A DNA stretch of 64,000 nucleotides from an uncultured Marvinbryantia sp. (GTDB taxonomy: Bacteria; Bacillota; Clostridia; Lachnospirales; Lachnospiraceae). Each line of letters begins with the position of its first letter. Within the stretch, counting starts at the first letter, position 1. Below, piece by piece: positions 23,882-32,026 of this stretch. The stretch covers positions 19,621 to 83,620 of the forward strand of contig NZ_CAJKOX010000016.1 of NCBI RefSeq assembly GCF_905201705.1, in the 5' to 3' direction. Both the position numbers and the translations under genes were made by a program. Below the pieces are notes generated by a model. The model did no database searches. It was not told where the DNA came from and was given only the letters and a program-made list of their open reading frames with translations.

Positions 23882-26155
23882 ATGACAACAGAAGAATGGC
23901 TTGGGCAGGGGAATCAGCTTGGAATGGACATCTGGGAGCGCAAATACCGCAGCGACGGCGAGGATTTTGAAGCGTGGATCGCGCGCGTCAGCGGCGGCAA
24001 TGAAGAAATCGCGCAGTATATAAAGGAAAAGAAATTCCTTTTCGGCGGCAGGATTTTATCCAATCGCGGATTGAGTCAGAAGGACCGCAAGGTGACGTAT
24101 TCCAATTGTTACGTGATCACACCGCCGAAGGATGAAATTGAAGATATTTTTGAATGTGCAAAGAAGCTTGCGCGCACATACAGCTACGGCGGCGGCTGCG
24201 GAATCGACATTTCCGGACTTGCTCCGCGCGGCGCGCGCATCCACAACGCGGCCAAGGAGACAAGCGGCGCCGTCTCCTTTATGGAGCTGTATTCGATGGT
24301 CACAGCGCTGATCGGCCAGAACGGCAGACGCGGCGCACTGATGATCTCCATCGACAGCTCGCACCCCGATGTGGAGGAATTTATCAATCTGAAAACAGAC
24401 CTGGAGAAGGTCACAAAGGCGAATATTTCCGTCCGTCTCCATGACGATTTTATGGAAGCGGTAAAGGGAAATGAGGAATACCGTCTGCACTTTAAGCGGG
24501 AGGCCACCGGAGAGGTGGTCGAGCGCACCGTGCAGGCGAAGGAGCTGTTCCACAAGATCGCGCTGACAAACTGGGATTACGCCGAGCCGGGCGCGCTTTT
24601 CTGGGACCGCATTTCGAGCTGGAACCTTCTTAGCAATACGAAGGATTTCAGCTATGCGGGCGTCAATCCCTGCGCGGAGGAGCCGCTTCCGGCGGGCGGA
24701 AGCTGTCTGCTCGGCAGCATCAACCTCTCGGAGTTTGTGCAGCATCCGTTTACGGAGACGGCGTCCTTCGATATGGACGGTTTCCGCAAATGCGTGCAGG
24801 CGTGCGTGCGCGCCCTGAACGAAGTGCTGGAGGAGGGACTTCCGCTCCATCCGCTTGCGGAGCAGCGCGAGAGCGTGGCAAAATGGCGTCAGATCGGTCT
24901 CGGCATCATGGGACTGGCGGATGCACTCCTGAAGCTGGGGTTGACCTACGGCGAAGAGGACGCGGTGGAAATGTGCGACAGGATCGGCTTTGCGATGGCG
25001 GACGCGGCGATCGCTACCTCGGCGGTGCTGGCAAAAGAGCAGGGCGCATTTCCTGCATGTAATACTGAGGAGATCATGGAAACACCGTTTTTCCTGGCAA
25101 ATACATCGGAAAAAACACAGGAGCTTGTGCGCAAGTACGGGCTGCGCAATTCGCAGCTTCTTACGATCGCCCCGACGGGCACGCTGTCGACGATGCTTGG
25201 TATTTCCGGCGGTATTGAGCCGGTGTATGCAAACTTCTATCAGCGAAAGACGGAGTCTCTGCACGGAACCGACGTTTACTATAAGGTTTACACGAAAATC
25301 GTGGAAGAATATATGAAGCAGCACGGCGTTACAGACGAAAATGCGCTTCCGGGATATTTTGTGACGGCGATGATGCTCGATTATCATCAGCGCATTGAGA
25401 TGCAGTCCGTCTGGCAGAAACACATCGACGCATCCATCAGCTCGACGGTAAACGTGCCGAACAGCTTTACCGTGGAAGAGACGGAGAGCCTTTATCTTTA
25501 CGCTTATGAGCGCGGCCTGAAGGGCATCACGATCTACCGCGACGGCTGCAAGCGCACCGGCGTGCTGACGGTGACGGACAAAAAGAAGGTGGTTGCAGGC
25601 GAGGGGCTGGAGCGCGGTGAGATCATCCTGGTGACAGACGATGTGGTTGGAAAGAAGCGCAAGCTGATCACGGGCTGCGGAAGCCTGCACTGTATCGCGC
25701 TGTTCGATCCGCACACGGGCGCGCTGCTGGAGACGTACCTCAGCAAGGGATCGACCGGCGGCTGCAACAATTTCATGGTCGGGCTGTCCCGCATGATCTC
25801 CATCAGTGCGCGCGGCGGCATCGACATTGAGACGATCGTGGATCAGCTCAATTCCAGCGGTTCCTGTCCGTCCTACACGGCGCGCCGCGTAACGCGCAAG
25901 GATACCAGCAAGGGCGCGTGCTGTCCGATGGCGGTCGGCAATGCGCTGATGGATATGTATAAGGAAATGCAGGCGGAGCTTGCGCAGAAGCAGGAGATCA
26001 AACCGGAAACAGAAGCAAAAAAGACAAAAAAACCGCAGGCAGTTGACATAAAAGAAGCAGACAGGCATATGTACTGCCCGGAATGCGGCGAAAAGCTGGT
26101 GTTCGAGGAAGGCTGCAATATCTGCAAGAGCTGCGGCTGGAGCAAATGCCTGTAA
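23882..26155 (+). CDS. nrdJ: class II (adenosylcobalamin-dependent) ribonucleoside-diphosphate reductase
   Basis: A 757-residue B12-dependent reductase that makes deoxyribonucleotides without an oxygen-requiring subunit. Motifs include SNCYVITPPKD, SYGGGCGIDIS, the finger-loop segment NPCAEEPLPAGGSCLLGSINLS, and APTGTLSTMLGISGGIEPVYA. The C-terminal part has a TSCPD-type region (GSCPSYTARRVTRKD) and a terminal zinc ribbon (CPECGEK...CKSCGW). I chose the ATG at 23882 after GGAGG (23869-23873) rather than upstream in-frame starts. The promoter carries an NrdR-like operator. greA follows after 22 bp. Confidence 0.93.
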   Translation: MTTEEWLGQGNQLGMDIWERKYRSDGEDFEAWIARVSGGNEEIAQYIKEKKFLFGGRILSNRGLSQKDRKVTYSNCYVITPPKDEIEDIFECAKKLARTYSYGGGCGIDISGLAPRGARIHNAAKETSGAVSFMELYSMVTALIGQNGRRGALMISIDSSHPDVEEFINLKTDLEKVTKANISVRLHDDFMEAVKGNEEYRLHFKREATGEVVERTVQAKELFHKIALTNWDYAEPGALFWDRISSWNLLSNTKDFSYAGVNPCAEEPLPAGGSCLLGSINLSEFVQHPFTETASFDMDGFRKCVQACVRALNEVLEEGLPLHPLAEQRESVAKWRQIGLGIMGLADALLKLGLTYGEEDAVEMCDRIGFAMADAAIATSAVLAKEQGAFPACNTEEIMETPFFLANTSEKTQELVRKYGLRNSQLLTIAPTGTLSTMLGISGGIEPVYANFYQRKTESLHGTDVYYKVYTKIVEEYMKQHGVTDENALPGYFVTAMMLDYHQRIEMQSVWQKHIDASISSTVNVPNSFTVEETESLYLYAYERGLKGITIYRDGCKRTGVLTVTDKKKVVAGEGLERGEIILVTDDVVGKKRKLITGCGSLHCIALFDPHTGALLETYLSKGSTGGCNNFMVGLSRMISISARGGIDIETIVDQLNSSGSCPSYTARRVTRKDTSKGACCPMAVGNALMDMYKEMQAELAQKQEIKPETEAKKTKKPQAVDIKEADRHMYCPECGEKLVFEEGCNICKSCGWSKCL

Positions 26156-26177
26156 TGGATGTGGCTGGAGGAAATTT

Positions 26178-26681
26178 ATGGGTGAGACATTAACAAAGAG
26201 CGATGTCCGCAAGATCGAGGAGGAGATTGAGTACCGGAAGCTGACGGTGCGCAAGGAGGCGATCGCTGCGGTGAAGGAAGCGCGGGCGCACGGGGATCTG
26301 AGCGAGAACTTTGAATATCATGCGGCGAAGCGCGACAAGAATAAAAATGAGAGCCGCATCCGCTATCTGGAGCGGATGCTGAAGACAGCGCACATTGTAT
26401 CAGATGTATCCAGGGACGGCGAGGTCGGGTTGAACAATATAGTGGAGGTCTATTTTGAGGACGATGATGAGACGGAAACCTACAAAATCGTTACCTCCAT
26501 TCGCGGCAACTCCATGAGCGGCAAGATCAGCATCGAGTCGCCGATGGGCAAGGCGCTGCTCGGAAAAAAAGAGGGCGATCGCGTCTATGTAAAAGTAAAT
26601 GAAAATACGGGCTACTACGTGGTGATCAGATCGGTGAAAAACACCACGGAGGACGCAGACGACAAAATAAGAGGCTTTTAG
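26178..26681 (+). CDS. greA: transcription elongation factor GreA family
   Basis: A 167-residue protein with the N-terminal coiled-coil (1-75) carrying the tip motif ARAHGDLSENFEYHAAK, and a C-terminal FKBP-like domain with ISIESPMGKALLGKKEGDRV. GreA rescues backtracked RNA polymerase by stimulating transcript cleavage through its acidic tip. It is slightly longer than typical GreA (about 158). GGAGG lies before the ATG. The terminator begins inside the last codons. Confidence 0.93.
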   Translation: MGETLTKSDVRKIEEEIEYRKLTVRKEAIAAVKEARAHGDLSENFEYHAAKRDKNKNESRIRYLERMLKTAHIVSDVSRDGEVGLNNIVEVYFEDDDETETYKIVTSIRGNSMSGKISIESPMGKALLGKKEGDRVYVKVNENTGYYVVIRSVKNTTEDADDKIRGF

Positions 26682-26694
26682 AGCCTCTTATTTT
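26664..26694. terminator. bidirectional terminator shared by greA and the convergent SDR gene
   Basis: A perfect 13-bp stem, AAAATAAGAGGCT (26664-26676) with AGCCTCTTATTTT (26682-26694), has a 5-nt loop that contains the greA stop codon. A and T runs in the arms serve both strands. Confidence 0.85.
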
Positions 26695-26720
26695 GGTTGT
26701 CCTGTAGATGAGGAATATTT

Positions 26721-27455
26721 TCAGATCCATCCCCCGTCCAGCGTGATGATCTGTCCGGTGAGATAATTATGACCGCTGCAGAGCGATATCGCAAGCTCGG
26801 CGACCTCCTGCGGCTCGGCAAAGCGTCCGGCAGGGATCTCCTCCGTCAGAGCCGCGCGTTCCTCAGCGCTCAAAAAGCCGTTCATTTCGGTGTCGATCAC
26901 GCCGCAGGCAATCGCGTTTACCTGGATATTGCTGGGGGCGAGCTCCTTTGCGAGCGCTTTTGTGAAAGCGTTGACGCCGCCCTTGGAGGCGGAGTAGGCC
27001 ACCTCGCAGGAGGCGCCCGCCACGCCCCAGACGGAGGAGATATTAAGAATCTTCCCCGCGTGACGCTGCAGCATCAGCGGGATCGCCATGCGGCTGGTGT
27101 AAAACACGGAGCTTAAATTTGTCCGGATCAGACGGTCCCACTCCTGAGGCGTCATGTCCGTCAAAAGACCGTGCCAGGAGATGCCGGCATTATTGACGAG
27201 GACATTCAGTCCGTCCGTTTCCCGACCGATCTGCGCAAATACCTGCTCCATCCGGAAAGCGTCTGCGGCGTCTGCAGCGAAGGTGCGGCAGTGGATGCCA
27301 AAGCTGTGCTCCAGCTCCTTTTTTAATTCCAGGAGCAGCGCTTCATTTTTCCGGCAGGTGAGAAATAAATCGTAACCCTGCGCGGCAAAGGCAGCGGCAA
27401 GCGCACGTCCGATGCCGCGGGAGGCGCCGGTAATACAGGCTGTTTTTCGTTCCAT
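26721..27455 (-). CDS. short-chain dehydrogenase/reductase (FabG-like)
   Basis: A 244-residue classical SDR with the NAD(P) motif TGASRGIGRALA, NNAG (near residue 88), catalytic Ser in NISSVWG, and YSASK with Tyr/Lys near 152/156. FabG-type family members reduce 3-oxoacyl-ACP or other ketones. The related YmfI branch reduces the 5-aminopentanone group on EF-P, and this is another possibility. It lies 10 bp after galT on the same strand, so the two form an operon. The true substrate cannot be told from sequence. Confidence 0.82.
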   Translation of the reverse strand: MERKTACITGASRGIGRALAAAFAAQGYDLFLTCRKNEALLLELKKELEHSFGIHCRTFAADAADAFRMEQVFAQIGRETDGLNVLVNNAGISWHGLLTDMTPQEWDRLIRTNLSSVFYTSRMAIPLMLQRHAGKILNISSVWGVAGASCEVAYSASKGGVNAFTKALAKELAPSNIQVNAIACGVIDTEMNGFLSAEERAALTEEIPAGRFAEPQEVAELAISLCSGHNYLTGQIITLDGGWI

Positions 27456-27465
27456 AGCGCGCTTC

Positions 27466-28959
27466 CTACAGCGTATTGATAAATTTCAAAAATGCTGCGC
27501 GTCCTTCGGCGGTACATTTGTAGACGCCGGCATGTTCCAGAACCTGCATAAATACATGTCCGATCTCAGCGTGCAGAATATCCATCACATTTTCTTCTGT
27601 GATCTTTTCATACTTTGGAAGGAACTCGTCTACCCAGTCGGCGTGCTTTTCAAGGTCGGCGTGAGAGCGGACGTCTTTGCCGGATACCAGATATTCAGCC
27701 AGCAGCTCCATCTCTGCTTTCAGTCTTGCCGGAAGTACGGCAAGTCCCATAACCTCGATCAGACCGATGTTTTCTTTTTTAATATGATGCAGCTCTGCGT
27801 GCGGATGGTAGACGCCCAGCGGGTGCTCGTCCGTGGTAATATTGTTGCGAAGTACCAGATCCAGCTCGTAATCTTCCCCGCGGCGGCGTGCAATCGGCGT
27901 GATGGTGTTGTGCGGTTCGCCGTCTGTCTCCGCGAAGATAAAAGCGTCCTCGTCGGTGTAGCCGCGCCATGCAAGCAGGATGTGGTCGGCGAGGTCGATC
28001 AGACGGTCTTTATCGGCACAGCGCAGACGGATCACGGACATTGGCCATGCCACAATGCCGGCCTTCACATCATCATAACTCCTGATGGAGATTTCCTGCT
28101 CCACCGGAGCCTTTGCCATAGCAAACTCATAGTGACCGCCCTGGAAGTGGTCGTGGCTTAAAATAGAGCCGCCCACGATCGGCAGATCGGCGTTGGAGCC
28201 GACAAAATAGTGCGGGAACTGACCGACAAAATCCAGCAGTTTGCCAAAGGTGGCGCGCTCGATCTTCATCGGAACGTGCTGGGAATTGAATACGATGCAG
28301 TGCTCATTGTAGTAAACGTAGGGAGAATACTGGAAGCCCCACTGACTGCCGTTGATCGTCACCGGAATGACGCGGTGGTTCTGGCGCGCCGGGTGGTTGA
28401 TCCTTCCGGCGTAGCCGACATTCTCCATGCAGAGCAGGCATTTCGGATAACCGCTCTGCTTTGCGAGCTTGGCTGCCGCGATCGCCTTCGGATCCTTCTC
28501 AGGCTTTGAGAGATTGATGGTGATATCCAGCGTGCCGTATCTGGTATCGGTGGTCCACTTTACATCCTTGCAGATGCGGTAGCGGCGGATGTAGTCAGTA
28601 TCCTGGCTCAGCTTATAAAAATAATCAGTGGCTGCAGCCGGAGATTCGTTGTAGAGATTCCAGAATTTTTCCACGACCTCGTGCGGACGCGGCGTCAGCA
28701 GTCCCATTATTTTTGTGTCGAACAGGTCGCGGTAAACGACGCCGTTTTCCTGCAAGATGCCTTTTTCATATGCGTAGTCTAAAAGGTTGCATAGCGTTTT
28801 CTCCAGGCAGATTTCCCGGGAGCTTTCCGCGGGCGCTTCGTATTCCTCCAGGTGAAACAGCTCCAGCAGCTCATTGACGGCATAATTTTTATCTGTTTCC
28901 GTGATCAGACCGCTCTGGATACCATAGGTGACCAGATCGGCGATATCATTATAAATCAT
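27466..28959 (-). CDS. galT: UDP-glucose--hexose-1-phosphate uridylyltransferase (GalT class II)
   Basis: A 497-residue class II GalT as found in Firmicutes, converting galactose-1-phosphate and UDP-glucose to UDP-galactose and glucose-1-phosphate (Leloir pathway). Seen are PRPHEVVEKFWNLY, the conserved NSQHVPMKIERATFGKLLDF region, and GGSILSHDHFQGG, where HDHFQ is the active-site His motif. I chose the ATG at 28959, which has GGGAGGG upstream, over an open frame extending about 36 codons further. No galK or galE is adjacent. Confidence 0.92.
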   Translation of the reverse strand: MIYNDIADLVTYGIQSGLITETDKNYAVNELLELFHLEEYEAPAESSREICLEKTLCNLLDYAYEKGILQENGVVYRDLFDTKIMGLLTPRPHEVVEKFWNLYNESPAAATDYFYKLSQDTDYIRRYRICKDVKWTTDTRYGTLDITINLSKPEKDPKAIAAAKLAKQSGYPKCLLCMENVGYAGRINHPARQNHRVIPVTINGSQWGFQYSPYVYYNEHCIVFNSQHVPMKIERATFGKLLDFVGQFPHYFVGSNADLPIVGGSILSHDHFQGGHYEFAMAKAPVEQEISIRSYDDVKAGIVAWPMSVIRLRCADKDRLIDLADHILLAWRGYTDEDAFIFAETDGEPHNTITPIARRRGEDYELDLVLRNNITTDEHPLGVYHPHAELHHIKKENIGLIEVMGLAVLPARLKAEMELLAEYLVSGKDVRSHADLEKHADWVDEFLPKYEKITEENVMDILHAEIGHVFMQVLEHAGVYKCTAEGRAAFLKFINTL

Positions 28960-29163
28960 GGCGATGCCCTCCCTCTTTGTAATAAAAGAAGTATAGCATA
29001 TTTTTATATGCAAGAAAATACAAATATTTTGGTTCTTCTGTACCATTTGCACAGGTCTTGTCGGCACTTTTTAATTTTTTACAAAAAAGGACGAATTTTC
29101 TCTTTTATTTTTGGTAAAATTGGTGTATGATTGTAACATGACAAACGTATCGGGGTGAAGGAC

Positions 29164-30252
29164 ATGATTTCAAATCAAATTTTGCAAAATACGGTAGAGG
29201 GAATCAAGCAGATCAGCAGAGTGGATGTCGGGATTATCGACACGGAGGGAAATGTACTGGCGTCGACGTTTGACGAGGTGGGGCAGTATGTGGACTCGGC
29301 GATGCTGTTTGTTAATTCCCCGGCGGACAGCCAGGAGCTTCAGGGTTACCAGTTTTTCAAGGTGTACGACGATGCGCAGCTTGAATATATCCTGCTGGCG
29401 AGCGGAAGCAGCGACGACACCTACATGGTCGGAAAGATGGCTGCGTTTCAGGTGCAGAACCTGCTGATCGCCTACAAGGAGCGCTTTGATAAGGACAATT
29501 TTATCAAAAATCTTCTGCTCGACAACCTGCTTCTCATCGACATCTATAACCGCGCGAAAAAGCTTCATATCGAGACGGAGGCGCGCCGGGTGGTTTTTAT
29601 TCTGGAGACGGATCATGAGAAGGACAGTTCCTCTCTGGAGAGCGTGCATATGTGCCTCGGCAATAAGGCGAAGGATTTTATCACGGCGGTCGATGAAAAG
29701 AGCATCATTGTTGTGAAGGAGCTGTCGCCTTCGGACGACTATGCGGAGATGGAAAAGGTTGCCGCGCAGATCCTGGGCAGTCTGGACGAAACGAAGCGCG
29801 AGCATGCCCATATCGCATACGGTACGATCGTGGGAGAGATCCAGGAAGTATCCCGCTCCTACAAGGAAGCGCGGATGGCGCTGGACGTTGGCAAGATTTT
29901 CTTCGACGAGCGCGATATCATTGCGTACAGCTCGCTTGGGATCGGACGGCTGATCTATCAGCTCCCGATGCCGCTGTGTAAAATGTTCATCAAGGAAATC
30001 TTCGACGGAAAGTCGCCGGACGATTTCGATGAGGAGACGCTCACCACCATCAATAAGTTCTTTGAGAACAGCCTGAACGTTTCCGAGACCTCCAGACAGC
30101 TCTATATCCACCGCAATACGCTCGTATACCGCCTGGATAAGCTTCAGAAGAGTACCGGGCTGGATCTGCGCGTATTTGAGGACGCGATCACCTTCAAGAT
30201 CGCGCTGATGGTCGTAAAGTACATGAAGTATATGGAGTCGATGGAATATTAA
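29164..30252 (+). CDS. CdaR/PucR-type transcriptional regulator
   Basis: A 362-residue regulator. The N-terminal part (about 5-130) resembles the sugar-diacid recognition domain (GIKQISRVDVGIIDTEGNVLAST). The middle resembles a GGDEF-like CdaR region, and the C-terminal PucR-type helix-turn-helix reads NVSETSRQLYIHRNTLVYRL. Such proteins respond to small molecules, often sugar acids. The ATG at 29164 follows GGGGTG by 6 nt; GTG 29155 is an alternative. It is divergent from galT, so it may control that operon, but this is inference. Confidence 0.85.
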   Translation: MISNQILQNTVEGIKQISRVDVGIIDTEGNVLASTFDEVGQYVDSAMLFVNSPADSQELQGYQFFKVYDDAQLEYILLASGSSDDTYMVGKMAAFQVQNLLIAYKERFDKDNFIKNLLLDNLLLIDIYNRAKKLHIETEARRVVFILETDHEKDSSSLESVHMCLGNKAKDFITAVDEKSIIVVKELSPSDDYAEMEKVAAQILGSLDETKREHAHIAYGTIVGEIQEVSRSYKEARMALDVGKIFFDERDIIAYSSLGIGRLIYQLPMPLCKMFIKEIFDGKSPDDFDEETLTTINKFFENSLNVSETSRQLYIHRNTLVYRLDKLQKSTGLDLRVFEDAITFKIALMVVKYMKYMESMEY

Positions 30253-30348
30253 TGCCGGCATGAAGACAGAAGCTGCTGCATAAAATAACAGGGAGAAATT
30301 GTGTGGGGGATTTGAGCTGCTCAGATTCCCCTTTTTGCGGAGAATATT

Positions 30349-31692
30349 ATGGAAAATGAAAATCTGGACGAAGAAATGAAAATACTAACTGAAAAGAAGC
30401 AGGAAACGGACGATCTGCCGGAGGAGGCGGGGCAGCCGGCGGAAAATGCCGCGCAGACGGAGCGAAAAAATCGCGACAGCTTTTTCATTCACGGGATGCT
30501 CTGCGGCGTTCTGCTCACGCTGCTCTGCATTGCGCTCGCGCTGGGCTGGTTCCGCTTTAGGCTGATAAAGCGGCTCTCCGCGCAGACGGAGACTGCCACG
30601 CAGGAGGAAGCCGGCAATCTGGATCTGGATACCGGTGCGATCAGCAGTAAGATTCTGGAGATACAGGAAGTCATCAATCAGTATTTTATGGGAGAGCCGG
30701 ACGGAGAGCTTGTGGAGGATGAGCTCTACAGCGGACTTTTGGAGGGACTGGAGGATCCGTATGCCGCGTACTATTCCGCCGAGTCGCTGAAAACCCTGGA
30801 GGAATCGACAAGCGGGGAATATTCCGGCATCGGCGCGCTGCTTGCGCAGGACCCGGAGACAGGAGCGATCTCAGTTGTCACCTGCTTTGCGGATACTCCG
30901 GCGGCGGAGGCAGGAATGCTTCCGGGAGATATGGTAACGGCAATTAACGGAGAGAAAACGGACGGCATGGATCTGACGGAGCTGGTTTCCCGCATCAAGA
31001 CGGAAGCGGGAGAGACAGTGACTTTAAATATTCTGCGTGAAGAGGAGGAACTGGAGCTTTCGGTAGAGCGGCGGGAGATTCAGATCCCGACGGTCTCCGC
31101 GGAAATGCTGGAAAACCAGATCGGCTATCTGCAGATCACGGAATTTGACGATGTGACAGTAGAACAGTTCAGGACGGCGATGGCTGATCTGGATGCGCAG
31201 GGAATGGAAAAGCTGGTGATCGATCTGCGCGACAATCCGGGCGGTACGCTGCAGTCTGTCTGCGATATCCTGGAGGAGCTGCTGCCGGAAGGGCTGATCG
31301 TTTACACGGAGGATAAATACGGGCAGCGCACGGAATATTATGCTTCCGGAGAGCATGTCTTTGACAAGCCGCTGGCGGTGCTGATCAACGGGAACAGCGC
31401 CAGCGCGTCGGAGATATTTGCGGGTGCGGTGAAGGATTATGGGATCGGAACCCTGGTCGGCACGACGACCTTTGGGAAGGGCATCGTGCAGCAGATCTTC
31501 ACACTGTCCGGCGGTACCGGCATGAAGCTGACGGTGGCGAAATACTATACGCCGAGCGGAGCTGACATTCACGAAAAAGGTATCGAACCCGATGTAGAGA
31601 TCGAGCTTTCTGAGGATATGAAAAACCAGTTGAACATTGAAAAGGAAAACGACGATCAGCTTCAGGAGGCGCTTCGCATTTTAGAGGAATAG
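30349..31692 (+). CDS. ctpA: C-terminal processing peptidase (S41 family, CtpA) with PDZ domain
   Basis: A 447-residue membrane-anchored protease. An acidic cytoplasmic N-terminus, one membrane helix (about 48-68), a PDZ domain (about 155-240) and the S41 catalytic core follow in order. The catalytic pair is S352 (NSASASEIFAG) and K377 (TTFGKGIVQ). Family members cut hydrophobic C-termini of exported proteins, including spore and cell-wall proteins. The start ATG 30349 has GGAGAA upstream. It is preceded by the CdaR-like gene with a gap of about 100 bp. Confidence 0.92.
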   Translation: MENENLDEEMKILTEKKQETDDLPEEAGQPAENAAQTERKNRDSFFIHGMLCGVLLTLLCIALALGWFRFRLIKRLSAQTETATQEEAGNLDLDTGAISSKILEIQEVINQYFMGEPDGELVEDELYSGLLEGLEDPYAAYYSAESLKTLEESTSGEYSGIGALLAQDPETGAISVVTCFADTPAAEAGMLPGDMVTAINGEKTDGMDLTELVSRIKTEAGETVTLNILREEEELELSVERREIQIPTVSAEMLENQIGYLQITEFDDVTVEQFRTAMADLDAQGMEKLVIDLRDNPGGTLQSVCDILEELLPEGLIVYTEDKYGQRTEYYASGEHVFDKPLAVLINGNSASASEIFAGAVKDYGIGTLVGTTTFGKGIVQQIFTLSGGTGMKLTVAKYYTPSGADIHEKGIEPDVEIELSEDMKNQLNIEKENDDQLQEALRILEE

Positions 31693-31699
31693 TCTGGTC

Positions 31700-31861
31700 T
31701 TACGGGAGAGGACCGGCAGGAAAATCCGGACATAGCTTCCGGAATTCCGCAATTTCCTTCGGTGGGAGCGGTTCCAGATATGCTTTGAAAAATTCTGCAT
31801 CGCTCATGCAGGCGAAGCGGCGGAGCTGTTCTGCGATAGCTTCCGGGTTTCTGATTTCCAT
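31700..31861 (-). CDS. small hypothetical protein
   Basis: A 53-residue charged protein (MEIRNPEAIAEQLRRFACMS start) with no membrane helix. The ATG at 31861 has AAGGAG about 9 bp upstream on the minus strand, which favours a real gene over the longer frame starting at 31894. It is convergent with ctpA. I do not recognise a family; the sequence looks helical with a Pro-rich end. Confidence 0.5.
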   Translation of the reverse strand: MEIRNPEAIAEQLRRFACMSDAEFFKAYLEPLPPKEIAEFRKLCPDFPAGPLP

Positions 31862-32026
31862 AGATTGCGGCTCCTTTCCTGAATATAGTTCCATTTTAGT
31901 CTAAATAAGTCTAAAAGTAAATAGAGAGCTTTGAAAAAAAAGAAATTGAAATTATGAGAAGAATGTGATACGGTATACAGATAAGGAGTGTGGGGAATAC
32001 CGATTTTCAGGAGATTGACATACAGA

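Noticed and set aside
24056..26254. Open minus-strand frame of 732 codons
   Set aside because: Antisense of nrdJ; no start signal, and motifs of a B12 reductase are clear on the plus strand.
29103..29131. Possible promoter before the CdaR-like gene (TTTTAT, 17 bp, TATGAT)
   Set aside because: The -10 is good but the -35 matches only about half the consensus, so I did not list it.
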